A stretch of 64,000 nt of DNA from Lachnospiraceae bacterium (GCA_017623215.1 JAGAPO010000004.1:1-64000), one strand, 5' to 3'; numbered from the stretch's first letter, positions 33,104-42,278 are shown. Translations and numbers: made by a program. The notes: generated from the letters alone by a model not told the origin.

Positions 33104-34477
33104 ATGAAGCAATTTTTGAGGGAAGCGGTATCGGTTGTTCCGAGCGAACGGCAGAAGAAGTGGTTTGACGTAGGATTTTATGCATTTGTACATTTTGGAG
33201 TGAACACCTTTACGAACCGGGAGTGGGGGCTTGGCAATGAGCCGGAGGAGATCTTTAATCCGACGAAGCTCGACTGTGACCAGTGGGTAAGTGCGGTAAA
33301 GGCGGCCGGCATGAAGGGGCTTATTCTGACAGCAAAGCATCACGACGGTTTTTGTCTGTGGCCGTCCAAGTACACGGAACACAGTGTTAAGAACTCACCG
33401 TTCAAGGGGGATGTTGTGAAAGAAGCGGCGGAGGCCTGCAGACGCGGAGGCATTAAGTTCGGCTTTTACCTTTCGCCCTGGGATCGCAACAGCAAGCTGT
33501 ATGGAACGGATGAATATAATGACTATTTCTGCAATCAGCTGACCGAGCTGCTGACGCAGTACGGAGATATCTTCTGCGTATGGTTTGATAATGCCTGCGG
33601 CGAAGGGCCAAATGGGAAGAAGCAGAAGTATGATTTCCCAAGATATATTGAATTAATCCGCAAGTACCAGCCGGATGCGGTAATCTTTAATGATTTCGGT
33701 CCGGACGTCAGATGGTGCGGCAACGAGGCCGGAATCGCAAGAGAGAGCGAGTGGGCGGTTATCCCGATGGAGCTTTGCAAATACAGTGAGGTTCAGACCG
33801 GTCCCGGACCGATGGCGGATCAGGGGGATCTGTCCTTCCTGTATAATTCGGCGAAGAATATTGGAACACTGGATCTTGCGATGTTCTCGAAGGGGCTTAC
33901 CTTTACTCCGGCGGAGGTGGATACCTCGATCCGAAAAGGCTGGTTCTGGCATAAGGAGGAGGAGCCGAGGAGCCTGGATAAGCTGTTCCAGATCTATATG
34001 TCAACTGTGGGCGGCAACTGCTGTCTGAATCTGAATATACCGCCGACAACGGACGGATTGTTCGATGAGCGGGATGTCAAGCGTCTGAAAGAGCTTGGCG
34101 ATAAGATTCGTGAGAATTTCGGCAAGGAGATTGCGACCACGCTGAAGAAGAGGGAGAATTCCGGAACGATTCAGCAGGAGTATGAGATCGTATTTAACGA
34201 GCCGGGCGGAGAGGCGCGTCATGTGGTGATCGAAGAGGATCTGACACACGGACAGAGAATCGAGAGCTTCCAGATCTTAAGAGAGTCGGAAGGGTATCAG
34301 CTGTATCCGATCTATCAGGGCAGCACGGTCGGCAACCGCAAGATCTGCACACTCTGGGATCCGGCAAAGGATCAGAATCCGCTGCTGTTCGGCCGGACAA
34401 CACAGCCGACGCATCTGGTGCTGCGAATTACTTCGGCGCGCGGAGAAGCATTCTTAAAGAGCGTAAAGATATACTAA
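33104..34477 (+). CDS. GH29 alpha-L-fucosidase
   Basis: A 457-residue cytosolic glycoside hydrolase family 29 enzyme, retaining, releasing alpha-L-fucose. The barrel shows AFVHFGVNTFTNREWGLG (~25), LILTAKHHDGFCLWPSKYT (~75, substrate-binding histidines), GFYLSPWDRN (~120) and the nucleophile Asp in CVWFDNACG (~164). The acid/base region around NEAGIARESEWAVIPMELC is typical of the subfamily B-like GH29 enzymes that act on alpha-1,3/1,4 linkages. A C-terminal beta-sandwich follows from ~340. It complements the GH95 enzyme at 15058, so the organism can attack several kinds of fucosylated glycan. Confidence 0.93.
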   Translation: MKQFLREAVSVVPSERQKKWFDVGFYAFVHFGVNTFTNREWGLGNEPEEIFNPTKLDCDQWVSAVKAAGMKGLILTAKHHDGFCLWPSKYTEHSVKNSPFKGDVVKEAAEACRRGGIKFGFYLSPWDRNSKLYGTDEYNDYFCNQLTELLTQYGDIFCVWFDNACGEGPNGKKQKYDFPRYIELIRKYQPDAVIFNDFGPDVRWCGNEAGIARESEWAVIPMELCKYSEVQTGPGPMADQGDLSFLYNSAKNIGTLDLAMFSKGLTFTPAEVDTSIRKGWFWHKEEEPRSLDKLFQIYMSTVGGNCCLNLNIPPTTDGLFDERDVKRLKELGDKIRENFGKEIATTLKKRENSGTIQQEYEIVFNEPGGEARHVVIEEDLTHGQRIESFQILRESEGYQLYPIYQGSTVGNRKICTLWDPAKDQNPLLFGRTTQPTHLVLRITSARGEAFLKSVKIY

Positions 34478-34496
34478 TAATAGAAAGGACAGAGAC

Positions 34497-35855
34497 ATGA
34501 ACGAGATCAGGAATCAGAGTATGAACCGGGCAGCCGGTCTGCTGGAATACGTGAAAGAGAGCGTAACCCCGTTCCACGCAGTTCAGGCCGCAAAGGAACG
34601 CCTGAAGGAGGCCGGCTTTGAAGAGCTGCCTCTGAGCGGCGAGTGGAAGCTTCTTCCCGGCGGAAAATACTATACTGAGATTTTTCAGAAGACGCTGGCG
34701 GCATTTACGGTCGGCAGCCAGGTGCTGGAGAATCAGGTGCCGGTTCGCCTGAGGATGGCGGCGGCGCATACCGATTATCCCTGTCTTCACATTAAGCCGA
34801 AGGCCGAGATGATCTCGGGCAATTATGAGAAGCTGAACACAGAGGTGTATGGCGGCCCGATTCTGAATACCTGGTTTGACAGACCGCTGTCCATCGCCGG
34901 CGTTGTTGCAGTTCGCGGGGAGAACGCATTTGCGCCGGAGCTTCGGCTCTTCGATGCGAAGAAGCCGGTTGTGACCTTGCCGAATCTTGCGATTCACATG
35001 AATCGGGATGTGAATAACGGTGTGGAGATTAAGAAGCAGGCCGAGCTGCTTGCATTGTTCGGGCAGCTGGCAAAGAAGGATGCGGCACAAGCGGGGGATG
35101 AAGAGAAAGAGGCTCCAAGTAAGGACAATTTCTTCCTGCATTTTTTAGCATCACAGCTGAACGTGGCGCAGAAGGATATTCTGGACTTTGATCTGTTCGT
35201 ATATAATACCGAGGAGGGCTGTCTGGTCGGAATGCAGGAGGAATTCCTGTCCGCTCCGAGACTGGATAATCTGACCTCCTGCTACGCAGTATTGAACGCG
35301 CTGATCGAGAACCCGAGGGAGAACGGAATCAACGTGGGCATTCTGTTCGACCATGAGGAGATTGGAAGCCGTTCCAAGCAGGGCGCGGACAGCGCGGTGA
35401 TCTCGATGCTGCTTGAGAAAGTATATGATGCGATTGGACTCGGACAGGCTGCATTAAAAGACGACATCCTCTCCGGTTTTCTCCTTTCCGCGGACGTGGC
35501 GCACGCAGTACATCCGAATCGTTCGGATAAATACGACCCGATCAACCAGGCTGCCATGAACGACGGCGTTGTCCTTAAGATCAACAGCAGCCAGCGGTAT
35601 ACCTTTGACACCGAGGCGATCGGTGTAGTTGTTCAGCTGTGCGAGCAGGCCGGAATCCCCTATAAGAAGTTTGTGAACCACTCCGATCTCGCGGGCGGCG
35701 GTACCCTTGGGCCGATTATATCCGGCTGGCTTCCGATGAAGACAGTGGACATCGGTGTTCCGATATTGGCAATGCACTCCGCAAGAGAGCTGATGGGAGT
35801 CAGAGATCAGGAGGCAATTACGAACCTGATTGGAGAATTTTACGGACAGAAATAA
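34497..35855 (+). CDS. M18 family aspartyl aminopeptidase
   Basis: A 452-residue zinc aminopeptidase of family M18, which removes acidic or other N-terminal residues from peptides in the cytosol as a large tetrahedral complex. Metal ligands are in AAAHTDYP (~90), the paired acidic residues of LFDHEEIGS (~285), LSADVAHAVHP (~330) and NHSDLAGGGTLGPI (~400). The start ATG follows AGAAAGGA, 19 bases after the GH29 gene, so the two are probably cotranscribed; the link may be only genomic. The stop is followed by the promoter of the structured RNA. Confidence 0.93.
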   Translation: MNEIRNQSMNRAAGLLEYVKESVTPFHAVQAAKERLKEAGFEELPLSGEWKLLPGGKYYTEIFQKTLAAFTVGSQVLENQVPVRLRMAAAHTDYPCLHIKPKAEMISGNYEKLNTEVYGGPILNTWFDRPLSIAGVVAVRGENAFAPELRLFDAKKPVVTLPNLAIHMNRDVNNGVEIKKQAELLALFGQLAKKDAAQAGDEEKEAPSKDNFFLHFLASQLNVAQKDILDFDLFVYNTEEGCLVGMQEEFLSAPRLDNLTSCYAVLNALIENPRENGINVGILFDHEEIGSRSKQGADSAVISMLLEKVYDAIGLGQAALKDDILSGFLLSADVAHAVHPNRSDKYDPINQAAMNDGVVLKINSSQRYTFDTEAIGVVVQLCEQAGIPYKKFVNHSDLAGGGTLGPIISGWLPMKTVDIGVPILAMHSARELMGVRDQEAITNLIGEFYGQK

Positions 35856-35915
35856 AAAAATCTCGTCTGACAAAACACAATATATACAAATTTAGATTAA
35901 AATAGAGAAAAACTA

Positions 35916-35944
35916 TTGACAAATTTCACAAAATCTGTTATTCT
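35916..35944 (+). promoter_or_regulatory. Strong promoter of the structured RNA
   Basis: TTGACA (35916-35921) and TATTCT (35939-35944) are 17 bp apart, preceded by an AT-rich UP-like tract from 35880. Transcription would start near 35951. Confidence 0.75.
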
Positions 35945-35950
35945 ATTAAT

Positions 35951-36158
35951 CGGTCAATACGGAGAAGGTATTGTCCGGAGGATGAAGCAGTGTGAGTGGG
36001 CGAAGTGAATAAAGTAAGACAGGAATAATACCACAATGTGCCGCATGGGGGCGGCCGGGAATGGCTGTTCGAAAGCAGAAGGGACCGGAATAGACTTCTG
36101 CCTGTGACAGGAAGTTCGGAATTGTGCATTATTTCCTGTCTTATTTTATTGCTTTTTT
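35951..36158 (+). ncRNA. Structured RNA of about 210 nt, family not assigned
   Basis: From the promoter, the RNA shows these helices: GG.CAATAC/GTATTG.CC (35953-35977); a closing helix TAAGACAGGAATAAT (36015-36029) with ATTATTTCCTGTCTTA (36128-36143, one bulge), extended by ACAAT/ATTGT; inside it GCCGC/GCGGC (~36041-36055) and GCAGAAG (36075-36081) with CTTCTGC (36095-36101). The 3' strand of the closing helix can instead pair with the nearer GACAGGAA (36106-36113). It ends in TTATTTTATTGCTTTTTTT, a terminator-like tract. No open reading frame of note fits. I do not recognise 6S, tmRNA, RNase P, SRP RNA or a known riboswitch; a raiA-type RNA is worth testing. Confidence 0.65.
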
Positions 36159-36343
36159 TCGGAATCGGTGTATAATCTATATAGCTCGGGAAATATGTCG
36201 AAACAGGGAAATACATCATATACAATGCAGAACATCATACCATGTCCGCTGCGCGGCCCCGGCAGCCGCCGACGGATGCGCACGCGCCGGGAATTGAATT
36301 AGGACACTGCCGAAGAGGCAGCTTGATTAGATGGGAGGCTATA

Positions 36344-37456
36344 ATGAATTCAGATAGAGAGAAAAAAAGAAAACGAAAAAAGCAGCTGACTGTGCTTAAC
36401 TGCCTGCTGGCGGCGATGATTGGATTATCCGTCATGGCGATTGCAATGCTTGAGAGGGAAGAGAGCAGGGCGGAACAGGCTCTGGCGCAGGAAAGTCAGG
36501 CGGGGCAGAAGGAGAACGGGGAGCAGACAGGCGAAGAGAATCAGGCGACGAGAGAGAATCAGACAACCGAAGAGAATCAGACAACCGAAGAGAATCAGAC
36601 AACCGAAGAGAATCAGGCGACCGAAGAGAATCAGACAATCGAAGAGAATCAGGCGACGAAAGAGAATCAGACAACCGAAGAGAATCAGGCGACCGAAAAG
36701 AATCAGACACCCCAAGAGGAACAGACAAGCGAAGAGAATCAGACAGGCGGGCAGAATACATCAGAAGGGACCGGGAATCAGTCGGAGCTTATAACCGGGC
36801 CGGAGGGAGGAAGCTCCAAAGAGCAGGAAGGTGAGAAGATGCCGGAAGAATCCCCGATTGTTCCGGAAAGCGCCGCGGTCACGGAAGAGTGGTTCGATGA
36901 CGCGGTTATGATTGGAGATTCCAGAGTGGAAGGATTTCGCATTCAGGCAGGCTTAAAGAACGCGGCGTACCTGACGGGCAAGGGAATGAACGTCAAGTCA
37001 GTATTTACGGAGAAATATATTAAGCAGGGGGAAGAGAAGGTAACCGTTCTTGACGCGCTTAAGACGCTGGAATTCGGGAAGGTATATATCAAGCTTGGTA
37101 TTAATGAGCTGGGCTGGAAATATCCTGAAATATATATCGAAGATTACAGTAAGCTGATTGACGCGATTCGGGAGATTAATCCGGATGCCGATATCTATAT
37201 TCAGTCCATTATCGTGGTCAGCAAAGCAAAATCGGAGGCGGATGAAGTCTACAACAATGACAACGTTGCCGGATTTAACGAGCTGCTGCTTGCGATGGCA
37301 GAGGAAAAGGACGTATATTATCTGGATCTGAACGAGGTTCTGGCGGGGGAGGACGGATGCCTTCCCGAGGATGCAAGTTCCGACGGGATCCATCTCGGGC
37401 CGGATTACTGTAAGGTGTGGCTGGAGTATTTGAAGACACATACAGTATCCAGGTAA
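36344..37456 (+). CDS. Membrane-anchored SGNH/GDSL hydrolase with repeat linker
   Basis: A 370-residue protein from ATG 36344 (GGGAGG six bases before). A basic N-terminus and one membrane helix (~14-33) anchor it, with the rest outside the cell. Then comes a hydrophilic linker of tandem six-residue units of the form EENQTT (~65-135), and a C-terminal SGNH domain (~185-370) with the block I motif GDSRVEG, block III LGINELG and the DGIHLG block V (Asp and His of the triad). These domains deacetylate or de-esterify sugars, often in the cell envelope. The linker probably spans the peptidoglycan. Confidence 0.85.
   Translation: MNSDREKKRKRKKQLTVLNCLLAAMIGLSVMAIAMLEREESRAEQALAQESQAGQKENGEQTGEENQATRENQTTEENQTTEENQTTEENQATEENQTIEENQATKENQTTEENQATEKNQTPQEEQTSEENQTGGQNTSEGTGNQSELITGPEGGSSKEQEGEKMPEESPIVPESAAVTEEWFDDAVMIGDSRVEGFRIQAGLKNAAYLTGKGMNVKSVFTEKYIKQGEEKVTVLDALKTLEFGKVYIKLGINELGWKYPEIYIEDYSKLIDAIREINPDADIYIQSIIVVSKAKSEADEVYNNDNVAGFNELLLAMAEEKDVYYLDLNEVLAGEDGCLPEDASSDGIHLGPDYCKVWLEYLKTHTVSR
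36536..36740 (+). repeat. In-frame 18-bp tandem repeat in the SGNH gene
   Basis: About eleven copies of an 18-base unit, best represented as GAAGAGAATCAGACAACC, encode EENQTT and variants (EENQAT, EKNQTP). Copies differ by single bases, and the unit is a multiple of three, so copy-number changes keep the frame and would alter the length of the extracellular linker. Confidence 0.88.
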
Positions 37457-37543
37457 AGCAGAGAAGCGGCACATGGGCGCCAGGCGGCCGGAACTTGTCG
37501 GCTGCGGGCGGATAACAGATGAATGGAAGAATGGAGAATTCGT

Positions 37544-38308
37544 ATGGTTAAAAAATGGAAGATTACAATTCCGGAGCTGACAGGGAAGGAGAAGCGCAGA
37601 GCCTATATTTATCTGCCGAAGTCCTACAGAGAGGATCCGGAAGAGAGATACCCCGTCCTTTATATGTTCGACGGGCATAATGTGTTTTTTGATGAGGACG
37701 CAACATTTGGAAAATGCTGGGGAATGAAGGAGTACATGGATTACACGGCAACACAGATGATTATTGTTGCGGTGGAGTGTAATCACAGTCCGGATAATGG
37801 GCGTCTGTCGGAGTATTCGCCTTTTGATTTTAAGGGGCCCGGCGTGGGAAAGATTACCGGCCGCGGGCAGATTACGATGGATTGGCTTGTGAACACCTTT
37901 AAGCCGGAGATTGATCAGAAGTACCGCACTCTTCCGGCGAGGGAGACGACCTTTATCGCGGGAAGCTCGATGGGAGGATTGATGAGCCTGTATGCGGTAA
38001 CGCAGTATAATCATATCTTCTCACGTGCAGCTGCCCTTTCCCCGTCCATATGGGTCGCACCGGCGAAGGTGGAGGAGATGATTCTTGGCGCCGATATCGC
38101 GCCGGATACGGTCGTATACATGGATTACGGCGCGGAAGAGCTTGCCAACCATAAAAATATGGATCGTAAATTTGCGAGGGCGGTGAACCTTCTGCTGAAA
38201 AAAGAGGTTATGCTCAACAGCCGCATCGTTCCGGGCGGAACTCACTGCGAAGCAAGCTGGGAGAGACAGCTTCCGTTCTTTATGAATACGCTGATATACG
38301 AGGAGTGA
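37544..38308 (+). CDS. Alpha/beta hydrolase, esterase D/putative esterase family
   Basis: A 254-residue cytosolic serine esterase of the enterochelin-esterase-like group. The sequence opens with KITIPELTGKEKRRAYIYLP, has YPVLYMFDGHNVFFDE (~48, oxyanion part), the nucleophile elbow GSSMGG (~150), ALSPSIWV (~170), and the catalytic His in PGGTHCEASWERQLP (~232). Start ATG 37544 with GGAG seven bases upstream. It is the first of three genes with the second esterase and the ATP-grasp gene. The nearby SGNH gene may belong too. Confidence 0.88.
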   Translation: MVKKWKITIPELTGKEKRRAYIYLPKSYREDPEERYPVLYMFDGHNVFFDEDATFGKCWGMKEYMDYTATQMIIVAVECNHSPDNGRLSEYSPFDFKGPGVGKITGRGQITMDWLVNTFKPEIDQKYRTLPARETTFIAGSSMGGLMSLYAVTQYNHIFSRAAALSPSIWVAPAKVEEMILGADIAPDTVVYMDYGAEELANHKNMDRKFARAVNLLLKKEVMLNSRIVPGGTHCEASWERQLPFFMNTLIYEE

Positions 38309-38414
38309 GAAAAAGGAAACGCAGTCCTGAATTCACAGGAATGCCGCACAGACAGCACTGTGGGAATAAGATGGAATATTCTGCTTGATAGGCAGCCAAA
38401 TAATGGAGGTACGA

Positions 38415-39170
38415 ATGGAGACACAGTATTACAGACAGTATAGTCCGGCGTTAGGCCGCGATATGGAATGCAAGGTATATGGGCATGCGGGGAGACCGGT
38501 GTTATTTATTCCGTGTCAGGACGGTCGTTTTTATGACTTTGAAAACTATAAGATGACGGATGCGTGGAGCAAATGGATTGACTCCGGCCGTGTTATGGTA
38601 TTTTCGATTGACACGATCGATCAGGAGACCTGGTCGAATAAATCCGGCGATCCCCGGTGGAGAATCGAGCGGTATGAGCAGTGGATTCGCTACATCACCG
38701 ATGAGATGGTGCCCTTTCTCCGCGGCATGGTGAATGAGCGCAACGGCTGGGAGGGCTATCCCGGAGTCATTGTCTTTGGCTGCAGCCTTGGAGCAACGCA
38801 CGCGGCGAATCTTTTCTTCAGAAGGCCGGATCTGTTCGACGGAGTGCTGGCTCTCAGCGGTATCTATACGGCGGAATACGGTTTCGCCTCTTACATGGAC
38901 GATCTGGTCTACCTGAATTCTCCGGTGCATTACCTGGCAAATATGCCGGCGGATCACCCGTTCATCGAGCTGTACAACCGCAAAAAGGGTGTAATCTGTG
39001 TCGGCCAGGGGCCCTGGGAGATTCCGGAGTCCACAAGATGGCTGGATGGAATTCTGAAAGATAAGGGAATCAAGCTGTGGGTTGACTTCTGGGGCTATGA
39101 CTGCGAGCACGACTGGCCGTGGTGGTATAAGCAGGTCGATTATTTCGTGCCGTATTTACTGAATGAGTAA
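38415..39170 (+). CDS. Second alpha/beta hydrolase (putative esterase)
   Basis: A 251-residue hydrolase with the elbow FGCSLGATHAANLF (~118; Ser nucleophile), early RPVLFIPCQDGRFYDF (~28) and late CEHDWPWWYKQVDYFVPYL (~235; catalytic His). It differs from the first esterase but has the same esterase fold and lies 106 bases after it. Start ATG 38415 with GGAGG five bases upstream. The neighbours suggest a shared pathway with the following ATP-grasp gene, but the substrate is unknown. Confidence 0.85.
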   Translation: METQYYRQYSPALGRDMECKVYGHAGRPVLFIPCQDGRFYDFENYKMTDAWSKWIDSGRVMVFSIDTIDQETWSNKSGDPRWRIERYEQWIRYITDEMVPFLRGMVNERNGWEGYPGVIVFGCSLGATHAANLFFRRPDLFDGVLALSGIYTAEYGFASYMDDLVYLNSPVHYLANMPADHPFIELYNRKKGVICVGQGPWEIPESTRWLDGILKDKGIKLWVDFWGYDCEHDWPWWYKQVDYFVPYLLNE

Positions 39171-39297
39171 TAAAGCGGGTTACGGTGTTAGGAACGCGCC
39201 TGCGTCGGAGCATTTTACGGAATCGTGGAGGGCTGAAGCAGCTTTGGAGGCAGCACGGAGGCTGAGCGCCGCCTGTGAGATAAAGAAAGGAAGAATT

Positions 39298-40494
39298 ATG
39301 AAAAACATTATTTTTATTTCCCCCAATTTCCCTACGAACTACTGGCAGTTCTGTAAGGAGTTAAAGAATAACGGGATGAACGTTCTTGGTATCGGTGATC
39401 AGCCGTATGACGAGCTGACGGATAACTTAAAGAACAGCCTGAATGAGTATTACAAGGTAAGCAATCTGGAGAACGATGACGAGGTATATCGTGCGATTGC
39501 GTTCTTTACCTATAAGTACGGCCGAATTGACTGGCTGGAGTCCAATAACGAGTATTGGCTCGAAAGAGATGCGAGATTCCGCACGGATTTCAACATTAAG
39601 AGCGGATTCCAGGAAAGCGATATTGCCCGCATCAAGTATAAGTCGAAGATGAAGGAATTCTACCAGAAGGCCGGCATTCCGACCGCACGTTATTATCTGG
39701 TAGAGGATCTTGAAGGCTGCCTTGCGTTTGTAAAAGAGGTTGGATATCCGGTTGTCGCGAAGCCCGATAACGGCGTTGGCGCTGCGAATACCTATAAGAT
39801 CAAGGATGACGAGCAGATGAAGAAGTTCATTGAGGAGAAGGATCCGAGCGTTCCCTACATCATGGAGGAGTTCATCAACGGCGCTGTTAACTCCTACGAC
39901 GCAATCATTGACTCCAATGGCGAGCCGATGTTCGAGACCGGTAACGTATCCCCTGTGTCCATCATGGACATCGTAAATAATTCCGACAATTCGGTCTATT
40001 ACATCGTAAAGGAGCTGCCGGAGGATACCCGCAGGGCGGGCCGCGCTACGGTTAAGAGCTTCGGTGTAAAGAGCCGTTTCGTGCATTTTGAATTCTTCCG
40101 TCTTCTGGAGGATCATGAGGGACTTGGCAAGAAGGGAGATGTGATCGCCCTCGAGGTTAATATGCGCCCCTGCGGTGGATTTACCCCGGATATGATCGAC
40201 TTCGCACACAACACGGATGTGTACAAGATCTGGGCGGATATGATCGCGTTCGACCGTTCCACGAAGCCCTGCGGCGAGCACTCCTTCTGCGCATTCGCAG
40301 GCCGCAGAGACGGTAAGAATTTCGTCATGAGCCACGAGGATATCATGGCGAAATACGGATCCTGCATGAAGATGGTAGAGAGAATTCCGGACGTGCTTTC
40401 GGGCGCGATGGGCAATCAGATGTATGTTGCTACTTTCCCGACCAAGGAAGCCATGGATGCGTTCTATCAGGATATCTTAGAGTGCAGAGAGTAA
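39298..40494 (+). CDS. ATP-grasp domain carboxylate ligase, unknown substrate
   Basis: A 398-residue protein: an N-terminal preATP-grasp Rossmann-like domain (~1-110, IIFISPNFPTNYWQFCKELK), then the ATP-grasp fold with GYPVVAKPDNGVGAANTYKI (~155, ATP lysines), YIMEEFINGAVNSYDAI (~195, adenine loop) and EVNMRPCGGFTPDMI (~290, Mg2+ ligands Glu/Asn). These enzymes form an acyl-phosphate and join a carboxylate to an amine or thiol. Start ATG 39298 with AAAGGAAG before it. The TGG...LESN segment and length resemble a widespread unnamed clade often found beside esterases. The 128-bp gap before it contains nothing more than the end of the esterase operon. Confidence 0.88.
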   Translation: MKNIIFISPNFPTNYWQFCKELKNNGMNVLGIGDQPYDELTDNLKNSLNEYYKVSNLENDDEVYRAIAFFTYKYGRIDWLESNNEYWLERDARFRTDFNIKSGFQESDIARIKYKSKMKEFYQKAGIPTARYYLVEDLEGCLAFVKEVGYPVVAKPDNGVGAANTYKIKDDEQMKKFIEEKDPSVPYIMEEFINGAVNSYDAIIDSNGEPMFETGNVSPVSIMDIVNNSDNSVYYIVKELPEDTRRAGRATVKSFGVKSRFVHFEFFRLLEDHEGLGKKGDVIALEVNMRPCGGFTPDMIDFAHNTDVYKIWADMIAFDRSTKPCGEHSFCAFAGRRDGKNFVMSHEDIMAKYGSCMKMVERIPDVLSGAMGNQMYVATFPTKEAMDAFYQDILECRE

Positions 40495-40651
40495 AGGTAC
40501 ATATAAAAAGGGAGAATAAGCGCTTGGCTGTTAGCGGAAGGTTCGGTTCATCATTAACGCGTTTCTTGCGGTTCATTCGCGGCCGGAACTGACTTTCTCA
40601 TATAGGGGGACTGAATTTGGGCTGTCTTGTTGCATAACAGAGGGAGAAAGT

Positions 40652-40702
40652 ATGCAAGATAATATGCAAGATAATACTCAGGGCATGGATGTGTTCTCAT
40701 AG
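40652..40702 (+). CDS. Possible 16-residue micropeptide
   Basis: A short frame (MQDNMQDNTQGMDVFS) starts with ATG 40652 after GGGAG at ideal spacing and includes a 12-base direct repeat ATGCAAGATAAT. It may be a leader, a remnant or chance. Confidence 0.2.
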   Translation: MQDNMQDNTQGMDVFS

Positions 40703-40789
40703 GAGATTATAAACCGCCTTTTACAATGACAAATGAGATATGATCGTATGTGTCATCCATTTCGGAAAAAATCGGACGCATTACGGCCC

Positions 40790-40864
40790 CCTCCTTGACC
40801 AGCACGATGAAAGTGGCAAAACCATAAAAGATACCTTGAACGAGGTTTGCGGCGGTCAAGGAGG
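40790..40864. repeat. 11-bp inverted repeat pair in the 40.5-40.9 kb gap
   Basis: CCTCCTTGACC (40790-40800) and GGTCAAGGAGG (40854-40864) are perfect inverted arms with a 53-base interior. They may form a terminator-like base for the plus-strand region or the end of the convergent minus-strand gene. The rest of 40495-40896 contains no gene that I can support. Confidence 0.4.
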
Positions 40865-40896
40865 AGTCGGAATATCAGAGGTGCGTCATCAGCCGC

Positions 40897-42255
40897 TTAT
40901 GCCTCACGCAGCTTTTTCTCCACTGCGATAATCTTCTCTGCGATATCGGAGATCTTAACCTGTCCGTAGCAGGCAACTGTAGTCTTTAAGGTATCCTCCA
41001 ACGGAATGTACCAGCGGCGGTCAATGTTATCAATGCCGACGGCCGCGCCGATGATGCTTCCTGCGGTTCCCGCGTTGCAGTCGGTGTCAATTCCGCCGCA
41101 TACAGCAGCCGTAATGGTACGGCTGTAATCCATATTTCCCTCCAGAATCGCGAGAACGACAATCGCCATATTATTAATCGTCGCAGCGAACTGCATATGT
41201 CCCCAGCGCTCATATATCTTCCTGCAGACCGTGTCATAATCCGGGGTCTCCCGATACCAGCCACGAACGATACGAACCATCTCGGCAAGACGGCTCTTTT
41301 CCGGAATTACGGCAAGGCCGCCGTCCAGAATCGTATCCACGGTCGGATTCGCAGAAAGGGCGGCCGCAATGCAGCCTGCGACGAACATACCGCCGTAGGT
41401 TCCGTTCTTGACAAGGCTGAACGAGCAGTCCTTGTATGCGCCGAGCGCTGCCTTGCGCAGATTGCCGGGCGCGATATAGCCCCACAGGTCGCAGCGGATC
41501 TGGCCGTCAATGCATTCGCGCCAGGGATTCAGAAGTGTCGGAATCTGCTCAACCGGAACTTCGCAGACCATATGGTAGTAAGCCTGTCTGGACGCGCACC
41601 AGAACCAGTGATACGGAACATTATCAAGCCAGTTCCTTCCGACGTCCGCGGCAGTAAAATCAAGTCCCTTGGTCTCCGCCAGGTGCAGAGCAAGCAGGGT
41701 ATAGTTGATATCGTCATCGCACTGGGCGAAATGAATATTGCCCTTGGTGCTGTAGATGCAGTCCTCACGGCTCTTGATGTCGCTTCCGGGCGAGGTTGCC
41801 GGAATATAATCCGTTAACGGCCATGCATTTGCACCTTCCAGGTAGCTGCGGATCGCATCTGCGTTCAGACCGCATTCAACAGGCTTTCCGAGAACGACTG
41901 CGGCAACGCGGCCGAAGAATGCGCCGTAGATGCGCTTCTTATATGCTTCCTCGCTTAACGGTGCTAATTCCGGAGCCGGAGCGGCAGCAGTTAGAATCTC
42001 CTCAAAATCATTTGGCTCCACATAAGGGTAATCCGCGCGAAGCGGCTGCTTCTCTAACTCCATCAGGCGATTGTAAGCAGCCTCCCAGGCCTTCTCACTG
42101 TCCTCCCCCTCGTTCTCGGCCTCCCAGCCAGGGAACGGAAGAACGGAATCTCCGTCCGGGGACATAACCGGGATATCGCTGATATCGTAGCCCTCGTCCT
42201 CCATCTGAATCAATTCCTGCTTATAAATATGTTTCCAAGTTGTGTAACCAGGCAT
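40897..42255 (-). CDS. ADP-ribosylglycohydrolase family protein
   Basis: A 452-residue protein with the ARH fold from ~100 to 430. It removes ADP-ribose from proteins or related N-/O-glycosides. The binuclear Mg2+ site is seen as QCDDDINYT (~175) and the C-terminal CGGIDTDCNAGTAGSI (~395), corresponding to the family GGDTDTNA motif. Residues 1-100 are an additional acidic region with no named domain. AAAAGGAGAC precedes the ATG. No ADP-ribosyltransferase gene is nearby. The 12-bp direct repeats in its leader may be regulatory. Confidence 0.9.
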   Translation of the reverse strand: MPGYTTWKHIYKQELIQMEDEGYDISDIPVMSPDGDSVLPFPGWEAENEGEDSEKAWEAAYNRLMELEKQPLRADYPYVEPNDFEEILTAAAPAPELAPLSEEAYKKRIYGAFFGRVAAVVLGKPVECGLNADAIRSYLEGANAWPLTDYIPATSPGSDIKSREDCIYSTKGNIHFAQCDDDINYTLLALHLAETKGLDFTAADVGRNWLDNVPYHWFWCASRQAYYHMVCEVPVEQIPTLLNPWRECIDGQIRCDLWGYIAPGNLRKAALGAYKDCSFSLVKNGTYGGMFVAGCIAAALSANPTVDTILDGGLAVIPEKSRLAEMVRIVRGWYRETPDYDTVCRKIYERWGHMQFAATINNMAIVVLAILEGNMDYSRTITAAVCGGIDTDCNAGTAGSIIGAAVGIDNIDRRWYIPLEDTLKTTVACYGQVKISDIAEKIIAVEKKLREA

Positions 42256-42278
42256 AGTAAAGTCTCCTTTTCTTACGG

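Noticed and set aside
35951..36158. 6S RNA
   Set aside because: 6S RNA starts with its closing stem at the transcript 5' end and has a central bubble; here ~65 nt with a separate hairpin precede the long helix.
36420..36794. Frames through the SGNH repeat in other phases, both strands
   Set aside because: They consist of repeated Arg-Gln or Ser-Leu-rich units produced by the 18-bp repeat in alternate frames, with no ribosome site.
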